Under the pieces are notes generated by a model, which saw nothing but the letters and a program-made list of their open reading frames with translations, was not told the origin of the DNA and did not search any database. Both the position numbers and the translations under genes were made by a program. Below, one piece after another: positions 10,673 to 22,452 of a stretch of DNA of 64,000 bases (within the stretch, counting starts at the first letter, position 1; the number at the start of each line of letters is the position of its first letter). The stretch comes from Cyanophora paradoxa (taxonomy: Eukaryota > Glaucocystophyceae > Cyanophorales > Cyanophoraceae), in NCBI GenBank assembly GCA_004431415.1, contig QPMI01000503.1, positions 244,163-308,162 of the forward strand, in the 5' to 3' direction.

Positions 10673-11368
10673 GGCGCTGCGCGCAAATCATGCAAGAACG
10701 AGAATTGCGCATTTCATCCTCGATCGCGAGCTCACTTCGCTTCGACGCGCGGATCTGGATCTGAACTTGGTGAAAGGCCCTGATCGAATTGCGAATTCGA
10801 AGCGCGCTGCCACTCTAGATCTGCCATCGATCGGGAGTAAGCACCGAGCTCGACGGCAATACATACATGGGGAATTATCGCACCTGATCGAGTCCGCGAA
10901 ATCGCCGCCGCCGCGAAGAAATCCGCGTAAAGCGATCGATCGCGAGCCAAAGTGTACGTATACCCCCTCCAAGGTGTACCCGGTCCGAGGGCCCTCGGGG
11001 AGGATTATTGCGCGCTTCTTTAATTTGCTCCTTCAAGGCTTTTCGCAGCTTTTTCGCAGCTTTTCGCAGGCCTGCAGGATAGCTCAGCGGCTGGCCTGCG
11101 CATGCACCCGCGGCCGTCGGCCCCCGCGGCCCCATCGCCACTGGGGCCATGGCTGACTTGGCTCTCGATCTTCACCAGATCGATATCAGTCTGCCAGGTC
11201 ATCAGGGCCATCGCGAACTGCTGAAGTTGATGAAATGCGTATATTCAAGTACTCAACACTGCCAGAGAGAACAGCTGAAAACTAAGCGGACTAATGCTAG
11301 GCAGACCGGCCTCGGGGGCCGTGCATGCATACACATCTTGAAACAGAAGAGGGGACTGCCCAGCGGGC
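10673..11368. other. Intergenic gap upstream of LRR gene
   Basis: About 700 bp between the LRR gene start and the NPHP3-like stop, both on the minus strand. It contains GATCGATCG-type palindromes near 10936. I see no conserved coding segment. Confidence 0.4.
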
Positions 11369-14300
11369 TCACTTGCCCTTGCCCTTGCCCTTGGCGGCCG
11401 GGGCGGGGAACTTGCGCCCCTTCTTCTCCTTCGCCTCGATCTGCTTCTGCAGGAGCACCTGCGCGCGGTGCCGCGATCGGGCGGGTCAAAGAGATCAAAT
11501 GTGGGGAGGGGCCCCGGCCGGGCGGACCTTGAGGAGCTCGAGGAGGGTGCGGCAGCGGCGGGCGTCCGGGTGGGACTCCTCGCGCGCCGCCCCCTGCGCC
11601 GCCTCCAGCAGCGACGCCGCCGTCGCCTGCGCGCGAGGCGGCTCGGGCAAGGCAAGGGAAGGGCGGGGGCGGGGGGCGCGGCACGCACGGCGGGGGCGGG
11701 GAGGGGACTTGAGGGAGGGGAGGGCGGAGCCGCGGCGGCCGGCGGGGGCGGGGAGGCGGTGGAGCCGCGGCGGGAGCCCGGGCCGGCCGAGGAGGCCCGC
11801 CTCGAGCCGGCCGAGGTCGACCCGCGGCGCCCGCCGGCCGCCGAGCCGCGGCGGTTGCCGGGGGGACGGGGCCGGCGGGGAGGAGCTGACCCCGGGATGG
11901 CGAAGGCACCCCGGCGGGATGGGGCCCCCGCGGCCGACGGGGGCCGCGAGCCGCCGGCGGCGGAGGGCGGGCGGGGGGAGGAGGGGGAGCCCGGGGGGGG
12001 CGGGGGCGGGGCGAGGGCGGAGGCGAGGGAGTTTGTGATGGTGGGGACGGCGGCCGTCTGGTGCAGGATGGCCAGCGCGCGCTCCAGCAGCGCCACGCCG
12101 TCCGCGTAGCGCCGCTTGGAGCGCAGGCACCGGGCCACGTCGTAGAGGCGGGCGGCGACGGCCGGGTGCGGGCCGGCGCCGGGGGCCCCCTGCGTGGCCC
12201 TCTCCGTGAGGCGGAGGGCCCGCTCGAAGCAGGGGTACGCCTCGTCCACGCGGTCCCGCCGGAGCAGCGCGTCCCCGAGGGCGCAGAGCAGCGGCGTCAG
12301 GTCCTCCTGCAGCGGCCCGAACGCCTGCGGCCGAGAAGCCTCAGAACAGCCTTTCAGGAGACCGGAGAAGACTGTCCGACCGTCTCGCGGATCTGGAGGG
12401 CGCGCTGCATGAGCTTGACGGGCTCGTCGGCGCCGCCGGCGTTGGCGTTCTGCAGCTCCTTCTCCTTGTCCTTGTCGCCCTGCGCGAGGACGCGCACGCG
12501 GGCGACGAGCAGCTCCGCCAGGCTGAAGAGCGTCCCCGCCACGTCCGGCGCCTCCGGGCCCAGCACCTGCAAGAACACGCTGAGAAGAAGCTTTAGAACA
12601 AAGGAGAGATTAGTTAAGGACCTGCTCCTGGAGGGCGACGGCGCGGCGGTAGAGGATCTCGGCGTCCTCGAGGCGGTGGGCCGCCTCGGGGCCCTGGCGC
12701 CCCTTGAAGGCGTGGATCCACGCCACCGCCTTCATGAGCGACGCGAGGGCGAGCTGCACGTCGGGCCCCGCCGCCGAGGCCCCCGAGCGGGCCCGCACGG
12801 CCCGCACGTGCGCCTCGCCGATGTCGAGGGCGCGCTGGTAGTAGGGCAGCGCGTGGTCGTAGTGCCCCAGGGAGAAGTGGTGGTCGGCGAGGGCGACGAG
12901 GCGCTCGCCCACGGCGGGGTGGTGCGGGCCCAGCACGCGCTCCAGGATGCGCTGCGAGGCGAGGTACAGCGGGAGCGCCGCCTCCACGCGCCCCGTCGCG
13001 CGGTAGAGATCGGCGATGAGCTGCAGCGTCTCGCCCGAGCGGCCGTGCTCCTGGCCCAGCGCGCGCTGCCGGATGCGGAGGGCGCGTTCGAGGAGCGGCT
13101 GGGCCCCCTCCGGGTCCCCGCACCAGATCGTGAGCTGGCCCATCGTGTGCAGCGTGTCGCCCACGCCTGCGTGGCCCGGCCCCGAGGACTCCTCCTGGAT
13201 GGCGAGGGCGCGGCGGTAGACGCCGAGGGCGCGGCGGAGCTGGCCGGTCTCGCGGTAGACGCGGGCGACCGCGAGGAGGCGGAGGGCGACCTTGCGGTGC
13301 TTGGGTCCGTAGAGCTTCTCGGTGATGTCGACGGCCTTCATGTGCTGGATGAAGGCCTGGCTGAGGTTGCCCTTGGCGCGGTACGAGCGCGCCACCGAGT
13401 CGAGCGCGTCGGCGATCGCCTCGTGCTCGACGCCGAGCGCCGAGACGCGCAGGTCCAGCGAGCGCTCGCTGGCGGCCAGCGCGTCGTCCCCGCGCGGCGG
13501 CCGCAGCTCCCGCGGCGACCGGAACGCCGTCGCCGGCGTCGCCGGCACGGGCGGCGGGGCGCCGCGGGGCCCCCGACGGCGAGGCGGGCCCCGCGGCCGC
13601 GGCGCCGTCCCCGGCGGCGGCGGGGGCGGGGCCGGGCCGGGGGCGGGGCGGCGGGGCGGCGGGGAGGCGGCGGCGACGGCGCACTCGGCGAGGTAGCCCC
13701 CCGCTAGGGCGAGGAACGAGGCGGCGACGGGGAGCGCCGTCGGCCCGAAGGCCCGCGTCCGCAGCGCCACGGCCCGCTCCAGCAGCCGCGAGGCCGCCGC
13801 CGCCGCCGCCTTCGGGCTGAAGACCGCCGCCGCCAGCCCCGAGGCCGCCGCCGGGCGCGGCGGCCGCGAGGTCGACGGGCGCTTCTCGCCGCCCTCCTCG
13901 TCGTCCACCGTCGGGCGGGGCGGGTGCACGGCCGGCGGGAGGAACGCCGGCGCGGCGCGGAGGCCGCAGCCGGGGGCGAGCTCGGGCTCGGTGCCCGCGT
14001 GCTCGCCGGCGGGGAGCAGCGGGTCGTCGGCGGCGGCCGGCGGGCGGAAGGCGATGAGGAACGCCGCGACGCGCTCCGCCGCGTGCGCCGCCTCCACGTC
14101 GAAGTGCGACGCCGCGTACCCCTCCAGGGCCGGGGGGTACGCCCGCGCCGGGTCCACGTCGGCCTCCGTAAGCGGCCGCGCCTCATCCGTCGTCGTGTCG
14201 AAGGAGAGCGTGGGGGCGGCCCCGGCGGCCCCCGCCTTGGAGGAGGCGAAGCTGGCGAGGAGGGCGCGCCAGTGGACGGAGAGCTCGTCCCGCCGGAGGC

Positions 14301-17300
14301 CGTGCTCCCAGAGGGAGCCGAAGACGTCCGGGTCGGCCAGCGCCGCCGCGAGGCGCCGCCAGCTCCCGATCTGCGCGAGGTGGAAGGGCAGGTCGCGTCG
14401 CCACGCGCCCCGCGGGCCGGCCGCCCACGCCGCCGCCCGCGAGAGGGCGCCCTCCAGCGAGTTGGCCGCCGGCCCGTCCCCGGCGCCTCGCCCCAGGCCC
14501 CGCTCGCCGTGCCCCGGGGAACCCGCCCCCCGGCGTCCCCGCCCGCGACATCACGTGCGAGTGCGACGACATGGCCGTCGCCCGGCCGTCCCCGGAGGGC
14601 GGCGGGGCGCCCCCGGGCCCGGGCCCCGCCGCGGCCGCGCGCTCTGCCTTGAGCTGCTGCTCGTAGCGGGCGGCGATGTCGTCGTGGACCTTGGCGACGG
14701 GCGGCGGCTCGTCGGTCGCCCCCGGCTCGGGCGTCAGGTACCGCCGCACGACGGCCTCGCGGAGCAGCGGCTCGCCGATGTAGAGGGCGCCGCGGTGCGC
14801 GAAGGCGAACTCGCGCAGGGCGTGCGAGAAGGGCGCCCAGACGAGGCCCCGCAGCTGCGCGATCTCCAGGATGTCCCACTCGGGCAGGCCCACCAGCGAG
14901 GTCGCCATGAGCGTCAGGCTGATCTGGACGGTCGTGAGGCCGTACTCGCGCTCCCAGCGGGCCAGGAGGGCGTCCAGGAGGGCCGGCGCGTCCTTGGCCG
15001 GGGCCATCTCGTCCAGCGCCGACTCGACCTCGCGCCCGCGCCGCCGCCGGCACTCCCGCGTCAGCATGGAGAGCCAGGCCGCCCCCGCCGCGCCGGAGGC
15101 GGCGGGGCTGTCCATCGCCATCAGCCGCTCCCGCGCGCGGTTGTCCGCCTCGTCCGCCGCCGCGTCGATCGGGCCCATCAACTGCGCCCGGCCGCGGGGG
15201 CTCACAGAGAGGCGCGCATCGGGGGCGGCGGCGGGGGGTACGCCTCTCGCACCCTGTCGACGAGCGAGATGCGCTGCTGGGGGTGGAGGGGCCCCAGCCC
15301 GACCGAGAGCCAGCCGCCGGCGCGCGCGGCCGCCTCGGGGGCGGTGCCCGGGCGCGCGGAGAGGACTATGTAGACGTTGGAGGGGAAGGCCTCGGGGATC
15401 CAGCGGAGGTCGGAGCCGACGCCGCCCTCCAGCAGATCCACCGAGTCCACCACGAGGACGAGCTTGCCCCGCAGCTTGCGCCCCGCCAGCGCGCCCCGCG
15501 CCCCGCCCGAGCCGTGGCTCGTCGCCGGGCGCGCGGGGGGCGCCTGCGGCGGCACGGCGTTGCCGCAGCGCTGGAGGAGCTCGGTGAACTTGGCCGAGGC
15601 GTCCTCGGGGGTACTAGAAAGGCGCTCCTCGTCCCACTCGCTGCGCGCGAGCTCGCCGGCCTCCTGGCGGGCGCGGCGCGCGGCGGCCGCCCCCGCCCCG
15701 AACTCGACCATCTCCTCCGCGAGGCGCCGCAGGAGCGGCACGAGCGAGGCCGCCGAGGGCGTGGCCGTGCAGTCGCAGTGGTGCATCACCACCGCTGCCC
15801 GCCCGCCCCCGCCGCGTCGCTGGAGGGCGGGGGAGGGGGAGGGGGCTGGCTTCGTTCGCACCGTCGTCCGGGGTGGAGCGCAGCTGCCGCCAGCGGGCCG
15901 CCCAGTTCGCCAGCGTCGCCGTCTTCCCGGAGCCTGCCCCGCGGCGCCCGTCGGCGCCCGCCGCCGCCGGGCTCCGAGCCGGCCGCGGGGGGCACGCGCA
16001 CCGCGGGCGCCGAGGAGGAGGAAGGGCTTGCCGTTGGAGGGCGCCTCGACGTACCCCTCCAGGAGCCCCTCCACGTCCCGCGGTACGTAGTGCGGGCCCA
16101 CGCGGAACTGCGCGCACCGCGTCACCTCCGGGGGGTACGGGATTTCTTTTGGGGGGGGGCGGGGGTACGGGCGCACCGCGCCGTAGGCCTCGTGGCAGGC
16201 GCGCTCCTCCTCCGCCCAGCCCCGGGGTACCTCCTCCGGAAAGTCCGCCAGGATCGCCTGCGGGGGGAAGGGGGGCGGCTCGGGCGGGGGGTACGGCGCC
16301 ATTCCGGCGGAAGAAAGGGCATCGCGCACCCGCTCGAGGTCGGCGTAGGCCTTGTCGGCGAGCTCGTTGGTGTTCACGTAGAGATTTTTGATGGCGTACC
16401 CCGCCGTCAAGACGCCCTGCTTCAGCGCCTCCTGCCGCTGGCCCGCCGCCGGGCTCTCCGCGTCCGACGGGCGGCCCGCCCCCGCCCTCCGTACCCCGTG
16501 GCCCTGCGGCGCGGCGCGGTGGGGCGGCGACCCGGGCGGATGGAGCCGCGGGGGGGTACCGTGGGCCCGGAGGAGGAGCTGGACATCGTGACGCTGGTCT
16601 CGCTCGGGGCCGGCAGCGTCCGGCAGACCTCCGGCGAGCGAACGTAGAAGAACGTTCGCTTCACGTCCTTGTGTCGCCTCGCCAGCGCCCCGTACAGGAT
16701 CTCCATCTACCCCCCACGGGTCACCACGCGGACGTACCCCGATGCCCCCAGCCCCCCGCACCTCGGCCAGGGATCGGTCCTTGAAGGAGTGTACCCAGGG
16801 GAACCGGGTACCCGCCGTGTCGAACGTGTCCATCAGCGCCGGGTCCACCGCCGCATCCGGGTTCGCTGCGGAGGGGGGTACGGGATCAGGGGGGCGGGGT
16901 AGCGGGGCCCGGGGCGGGGGGTACGCGCGCACAGAGGTCGTTGAAGTGGCCGTACATGTTTCCCATGAGGGCCATGAAGTAGGGGCGCGAGTTGGAGATC
17001 TCCCGCAGCCGCAGCAGGAGCGTCTGCGCCGGCCGGCCGTCAGTCGGCGCCTTTGGGGGTAGAGAGGGAGCAGGGGGGTACCTGGCGGTTCTGGTCCTTC
17101 TCACTGAAGGGGGACACGTCGACCGGGAGGAAGCTGTATCCCCTCGAGCGGCAGAGGTTTGCGAGCCGCGGGAAGGTAGTCTGCGCGGGGGGCCTCGGCC
17201 GGGGCGGGGAGGGGCCGGAGCGGAGGGGGTAGACGGGACCTTGAAGAGGGCGTCGCGGTCGGGCCCGAAGTCGCGGGGGGGTAGGGCCACGTAGACGCGG

Positions 17301-17942
17301 ATGACGCGTGACTCGCGGCAGCGGGCGATGTACTCCTCCGGCGGCTGCTCCTCTGCCGTCATCTCTGCCCGCACTGCGAAGGCGGCTCGGATTTTGAGGG
17401 GCGGGCGCGGGGGCGCGCGCGGCGCGGCGCAGCGCGGACGCACCGCGCGGGTCGATGGGCTTGGCGTTGGGCGGGATGTCCGGCACGGCGGCGGCGACGC
17501 TGCCGGCCTTGCCCAGGCCGGCGCTGCCCCGAGCCACTCCCTGGGCCGGGCGGCCACCGGGCCGGGCCGTCGCCTTGGGGGCGCCGGTGCGGGCCGTGTG
17601 CTCGGCCCCCTCGACGGCGACAGTCAGCTCCTTCCCCGCCGGGTTGCGGGAGGCGGCGGCGGAGCCCGGGCGCTGGATGGGCGGGGGCGCCGGCCGCTTT
17701 CCTGAAGACGGCTCGCCCCAGGCCTTCGCGACGCCGCGCGACGTGCCGTGCGTCCGCGAGGATGGGGCCACCTCACTGGGGACGTCCGCCACGAGGTACT
17801 TGCCGCTCTCATCGGCATCCCCCTGGTGCTGCGCGGGCTTCGAAGCCGGCTGCGCGAGCTTCGGGAGCTTCGGCGGCGCTTTGCCGCCGACTTTCGCGCT
17901 CTCGGCGGTCTTCGGACGGATGTCCCTTGTTACGGACCGCAT
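11369..17942 (-). CDS. NPHP3: Nephrocystin-3-like protein: DUF4062, P-loop NTPase (NACHT-type), TPR
   Basis: Large minus-strand gene with about 20 exons. Placed exons include 17444-17942, 17240-17373, 17082-17180, 16925-17023, 16762-16865, 16629-16706, 16177-16257, 16002-16107, 15862-15933, 15253-15794, a long TPR exon ending at 12622, 12381-12566 and the last at about 11369-11460. The low-complexity N-terminus is followed by a DUF4062-type domain (VIRVYVALPPRDFGPDRDALF, FPRLANLCRSRGYSFLPVDVS, RPYFMALMGNMYG). An exon junction creates the Walker A GARGSGKTATLANW; then VVMHHCDCTATPSAAS and Walker B KLVLVVDSVDLL. The C-terminal half is kinesin-light-chain-type TPRs (for example YGPKHRKVALRLLAVARVYRETG). 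This order is that of nephrocystin-3, which acts in the inversin zone of cilia. One frame change near 14,500 is unresolved (intron or G-run error). A start at 18011 is possible. Confidence 0.82.
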
Positions 17943-18199
17943 CGCTGCGCCTTGGGACTGCAGGCGGCAGCTGAAAAGTGGAAAGCTACCAACGCGAGCT
18001 CGCTGGGGCACTTGGCCTCAAGCCTGAGCCCGGCTGGCCTGTCCACTGTTTGACCGAGCCAGCTTGCGATCGGGGACGCGCTGCGTGCGACTATTCTGTG
18101 CAGGCTACTGCTGCAGGTCGTGCCGCCACTCTGGGTCCGGGCGGGTGGCTTAGTTCGGGCCCAGCCTTTTCGGTCAGAGACTTGTACCCGTCAGAGAAG
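17943..18199. promoter_or_regulatory. Shared 257-bp 5' region of two ciliary genes
   Basis: Lies between the NPHP3-like ATG (minus) and the BBIP1 ATG (plus). I looked for an RFX X-box-like palindrome (GTTNCC..GGNAAC) and saw none. The bidirectional promoter role is inferred from spacing. Confidence 0.4.
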
Positions 18200-18702
18200 A
18201 TGGCAGCGGTGCCTCCCGGCTTCCCGGACGCCCGCATCCGCTAGCTACGTGCTCTGTGCAATCGCTAACGTGTATACGACGCGCAGAAGCAGCAGTCGCT
18301 GCACGAGGTGCTTCCGAAGGCGGGCCTGGTGTATTCGGAGAAAGGGAACCTCAGCGAGGTGCTGTGCAAACCGAAGATCATGCCCATCAAGTCAGTCACG
18401 CTGCAGCAACTCGAGTCCATCGAAGTGCGTCCACCAAAGTCCGCTCGAATGGAATGTTCGCCGCCCTGACGCACGCCGCCACGCAGAAACAAGCCGTAGC
18501 TATCGGCCAGCAGCGCGCTCAGACTGCTGCCGCCGAGCGTGCCGGCATGCGATGGTGCGGCCTGTTTTGCGCACCGCCATCGCTCCTCGGCCGCTCACCG
18601 CTCTGCAGATCCGTTCGACGGACTTCGCTCTTTACTCTCATCGACGCGAGCAGCGCAAGATCCATGCAGTCATGCGCCAGAGCTCCGCCGTGCATGGCAT
18701 GA
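18200..18702 (+). CDS. BBIP1: BBSome-interacting protein 1 (BBIP1/BBIP10)
   Basis: Tiny gene. Exon 1 18200-18208 (MAA), exon 2 18287-18424, exon 3 from 18487. Exon 2 encodes LHEVLPKAGLVYSEKG and then VLCKPKIMPIKSVTLQQLE, matching the diagnostic core of BBIP10 (in human LPKQG...VLCKPKLLPLKSLTLEKLE). Exon 3 continues with a helical KQAVAIGQQRAQTAAAER. BBIP1 is a subunit of the BBSome, the coat that moves membrane proteins in cilia; human BBIP1 is 92 residues. The C-terminus is uncertain: reading through gives a stop at 18702, while splicing from near 18543 to the acceptor at about 18610 would give other tails. The start is chosen because it splices in phase to exon 2; an earlier exon cannot be excluded. 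Confidence 0.78.
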
Positions 18703-19048
18703 GCGCCCAGGGTCGCGGCCCGCCCTATCCGCCACCTCCACTCGCAGCTCCTAGCTGGCCTTTTCCAAGGCCGTGCCGAACCCTTCGGCAGGACGCGCGG
18801 TGCTGCAGGCCAGTGGTAGGAATATAGGTTGTTTGAGAAACAATAAGCGACAACATTTGCAGCATCTGTACAGCACTAGAGCTTTAAAGGGCACTAGTTC
18901 TAAAAGAGAGTGGAGCATCGGAAAACACGAAGGCTGCCGGGCGACGACAAGGCCCCTAGACAGCAAGTAACACTACATACAGCGGGCGGGCCTGAGAGCG
19001 CGCCCGGCACTGTACAACGCGGCTTCCGGGCGGCGCTGGCTCGCTCGC
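18703..19048. other. Convergent gap, BBIP1/lectin gene
   Basis: About 350 bp between convergent stop codons, possibly containing the true 3' end of BBIP1. Slightly AT-richer around 18820-18900. No other signal seen. Confidence 0.4.
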
Positions 19049-20395
19049 TCAGCGGACGTCGACGAGCTCCCAGCCCTCCTCCACCTCGAACCGGGCCGGC
19101 GCCGCCGCCGCCGAAGAAGCCGGCTTGGCGGCCGCAGCGACCGCGGCCGGCGCCGCGCGGGGCGAGCCCGAGGCGGCTTCGGCGGGGGCGGGGGCCGGCG
19201 CCGGCTGCGGGGCGGCGGAGGGCGTGGCGGGCCGCGGGGACTCCCCCGGAGCCTCCTCCTCCTCCTCCTCCTCCTCGGGCCCCCCCTCGGGGCCTCCTCG
19301 TGGGGCGGCTCGGGTACGGCGAAGAGAGGGCGCCCGTCGTCCTCCCCGAGCCCGCCCCGGCCCCGCCTCCGGCCCCGCCTCCGGCTCCGGCTCCGCGGGC
19401 GCGGGCGCCGGCGCGGGGTCCGCCTCCGGAGCGCTGTCGGCCGCGGGCGGCTCCCCGGCGCTCTCCTCGCGCGCATCGTCTCCCTCCAGCTCGAACGCGG
19501 GGGCCGGCGCCCCACGCTGCCCGGCCCCGGACGGCTGCTGCTGCTGCTGCTGCTGCTGCGCCGCCATCGGGAGCGGGTCCCGGCACGTGTCGCAGAGCAC
19601 CGCGCCGGGCCTGCTCATCGCGCGGCAGCGCTGGCACCACAGCGTCGGCTGCCGTCGCGCGTGAGCGGCGCGGAAGGCGCGGGCGGCGAGGCGCGGGTCC
19701 GCACCGAGGCGGGGACCGCCTGCCACTGCTGGTTCAGGAGGTACTCGTGCGGCATCTTCCTGCGAGGCCGTCGGCACGGGAGGCGCTCGGAAGCACGGAA
19801 AGGACTGAGCGCACTTCGTCCAGAGGATGAGGCCCGGGCCGACGCCCTCGCAGATGTCGGCGCAGCGGTTCAAGTTGCCGAGGCTGGACACGAGGAAGCC
19901 CTCTTCAGTAAAGAACCAGCGCTGGTTAGCGCTGCCGAGAGGCCGGTACGCGATGAGCTTCGCCCCCTCCGGAATGTAGCGACCCTCGCAAACGTCCATC
20001 ACAAGCCCGGTCGCCAGATGCTGGACAAAGCCATCTTCTGTGATCGCCCAAGCTGCGCGAGGCGCGTTTCAGACGGGGGGCGCGTGTGCGATTGTTAAGC
20101 GACGAACTATGCAGCGCGGGGTCGGACGGCTCTTCCACCGTGAGCTGCGTGTTGAAGCCCCTGCGGTCAGCGGTCAGCGTCCCGCCAGAGCAGTATTGCG
20201 AAGCGCAGTCACAGACCTGCACGTCAGAACCCGCCCGTCCTGTGCGCTCTTGATGAAGACGGACACGTGTGGCTTGTGAAACAGGGCGGGCATCGCCGTG
20301 AGCGAGTCGACGACATCCTTGCCTATCGTCCCCGCGATTCGGGCGCTCTTCAAGAGTGCGCTCTTTGCCGCGGCCTTCAGATCCTCGAACGCCAT
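19049..20395 (-). CDS. R-type (beta-trefoil) lectin with zinc ribbon, polyGln and acidic tail
   Basis: Five exons: 20217-20395, 20108-20160, 20052 down to 19815, 19705-19759, 19049-19648; all introns GT-AG and in phase. After an Ala/Lys-rich N-terminus the protein has a beta-trefoil lectin domain: VFIKSAQDGRVLTCRGFNT, ITEDGFVQHLATGLVMDVC, LGSANQRWFFTEEGFLVS, LILWTKKMPHEYLLNQQWQ, with the Q-x-W motifs of the fold. Next is a CxxC...CxxC ribbon (WCQRCRAMSRPGAVLCDTCRD), a run of eight Gln, a long Ala/Pro/Glu-rich acidic segment and a C-terminal FEVEEGWELVDVR. R-type lectins bind galactose-type glycans; no signal peptide is visible, so an intracellular role is possible. No enzymatic or toxin chain is present. 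The start is divergent from EIF2B3. Confidence 0.85.
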
Positions 20396-20578
20396 GGCAG
20401 CCGGCCTTTGCGGCGGCCTTCGCGGCGGCCTTCAGGGGCGTAAGCCCGCTTCAAGGCGCTCAGCGAGGGCTGCGCTTGCCGGATGAACTATGAGGTCGGC
20501 GCAGGTCGGCTGAGGTCGCTTGGACTGGGGTACGCGCAACTAGCGAACCCAGTGCGCTGCGGTGAGTCGTAGCTACAG
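20396..20578. promoter_or_regulatory. 183-bp divergent 5' region, lectin/EIF2B3
   Basis: Short gap between divergent start codons. It includes 'gcggccttcgcggcggccttc' direct repeats near 20410-20435 and 'gaggtcggcgcaggtcggctgaggtcg' near 20490-20520. Confidence 0.35.
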
Positions 20579-22452
20579 ATGCCGGAGTTCACGGCGGTCA
20601 TACTAGCGGGCGGAAGCGGCACGCGGTTGCTCCCGTTCACAGAGGAGCTGCCGAAGTCGCTCCTGCCGGTCGCGAATAAGCCGATCCTCGCGTACCAGCT
20701 CGAGTTCTTGGAGCACTCCGGATTCAGCGGTGAGCGCCGCACCGCGCCGGGAGCGCCGCGCGCTTGCCGCGCCGCCTTCCGCGCGCCCCGCTCTCAAGCC
20801 CAGCCCGCGCAGACGTCGTTGTCGTCGCGTCGAAGAACTCGCATGGAGCGAAGATCAAAAGCTATATCGAGACCTACCGCGGCAAGCTCAGGATAGACCT
20901 GGAGTTCGTCAGCGAGGATGTGGAGGAGACGGCCGACGCGCTGCGGGCAGTGAGGCACAAGATCAAGGCGCGTGCCATGCCTGCAGCCGCCCCGGCGGAG
21001 CGCGGCCGCTCGCCTGCGCTGGCGCGGGCGCGGCGGCTGAGGCGGCGCGGGCGCGGACGCAGGGTGACTTCGTGGTAATGAGCGGGGACCTCATCACGGA
21101 CGTGCCGATGCACCACATTCTGGACGTGCACAGGGTGAACGACGCGGCGCTCACGGTGCTCCTGCGGCAGCTGCCCCCGCGCTCCGCGGACAAGGCCGCC
21201 AAGCCCTCCAAGGCGCGACCTCCCGCCGGCCCGCCCCGCCCGCGCGCCCCCGGCTTATGCCGCCCGCAGGAGGAGGTCGGCCTGCAGGACTTCGTGGCTC
21301 TGGACGAGGCGCGCTCGCGGCTGCTGCTGATGGCCTCCTCGTCGGACCTCGACGAGGAGTCGATGCTGGCGGTCCGGCGCTCGCTCGTGCGGCGCTGCGG
21401 GGCCGTGCACGTCTCGTCGGCGTGGCAGGACGTCCACCTCTACGTCTTCGCGCACTGGGTCCTCGACCTGCTCGACACCCCGGAGGCCAAGCGCCTCTCC
21501 TCCGTCAAGTCCGAGCTCGTACCCTACCTCGTCAAGCGCCAGTTCAACTCCAGTCGCGCCCCCTTTTACACCCCATCCGCCCCGCCGGCCGCCGCCTGAC
21601 TGGCCGCGCGCCGCGCGCAGAGTTCCCTGTACCCGTCCCCGAGAGCACGCAGGCGGCGGCGCAGGCTCTCTCGCACAACGCGAGGCACAACGCGGCACGC
21701 GGGCGGGCGGAGCTCTACCGCTGCCACGCCGTCCTCCTCCCCGCCGAGGCGGGGTACACCGCGCGCGCCTACACCGTCCCCGCCTACTTCGACATGAACA
21801 TGCAGGCGAGACGCCCCTACCCCCCAGCCCCCGCCCCCCGCCCCACCGAGCGCTTATCTTCCCCCGGGCAGATCTCTAGGGGGGTACACAGCCAGCAGCC
21901 GGAGGAGCCGGCGAGCAACGGGCGGTTCGTGCACCCGTCGGCGTCAATCGACGCGAAGGCGACCGTCGGCGCCGAGTGCATCCTCGGCGCCAGCTCCCGC
22001 GTCGCTGAGAAGACGTGCGTACCCCGCGACTCCCCCCCGCCCCCGGGCGCCGCGAACCGTACCCCCAGGAACGTGAAGCGGTCGGTGATCGGGAAGCACT
22101 GCGCGATCGGCGCCGGCGCGAAGATCGCCAACTCGATCCTCATGGACTACGTCGTCGTTGCGGACGGGTACGCGCGGCGGCCTTCGGAGGGGGGTACGCG
22201 GTCGTCCCGGCTTAGGGGGGTACGCGCGCGCAGGGCGAGCCTGGAGAAGTGCGTGGTGGGGAGCAACGCGGAGGTGCGCCAAGGCGCCCGCCTCGACGAC
22301 TGCCTCGTCGGCTTCGCCTGCCCCGTACCCCAGAACAGTGCGCGGTACCCCGCGCGCCCCGGGGGCCCGCCCCCGCCTTACCCCGCCGGGCCCGCCCCGC
22401 CGCGTGCGCAGGCAAGCTGAAGGGGGAGGTGCTGACCAAAGACCGGGATTAG
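20579..22452 (+). CDS. EIF2B3: Translation initiation factor eIF2B subunit gamma
   Basis: Nine exons: 20579-20729, 20813-20967, 21063-21212, 21270-21552, 21621-21805, 21872-22014, 22069-22167, 22234-22337, 22412-22452. The N-terminal nucleotidyltransferase-like domain is clear: AVILAGGSGTRLLPFTEELPK, LLPVANKPILAYQLEFLE, VVMSGDLITDVPMHHILD. The middle matches the family (LLLMASSSDLDEE, DVHLYVFAHWVLDLL, VKSELVPYLVKRQF). The C-terminal left-handed beta-helix has hexapeptide repeats (FVHPSASIDAKATVG, SVIGKHCAIGAGAKIANSIL, CVVGSNAEVRQGARL). eIF2B is the cytosolic GDP/GTP exchange factor for eIF2; gamma partners with epsilon. Introns at 20968, 21213 and 21806 have GC donors after AAG or CAG. The C-terminus is shorter after the last repeat than in animals. 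Confidence 0.94.

Noticed and set aside
17978-18244. Open frame MESYQRELAGALGLK upstream of BBIP1
   Set aside because: It lies in the divergent promoter, resembles nothing and competes with the better BBIP1 exon model.
19815-20395. Ricin-type toxin
   Set aside because: Only a beta-trefoil lectin domain is present. There is no ribosome-inactivating chain; the C-terminus is a zinc ribbon and acidic tail.
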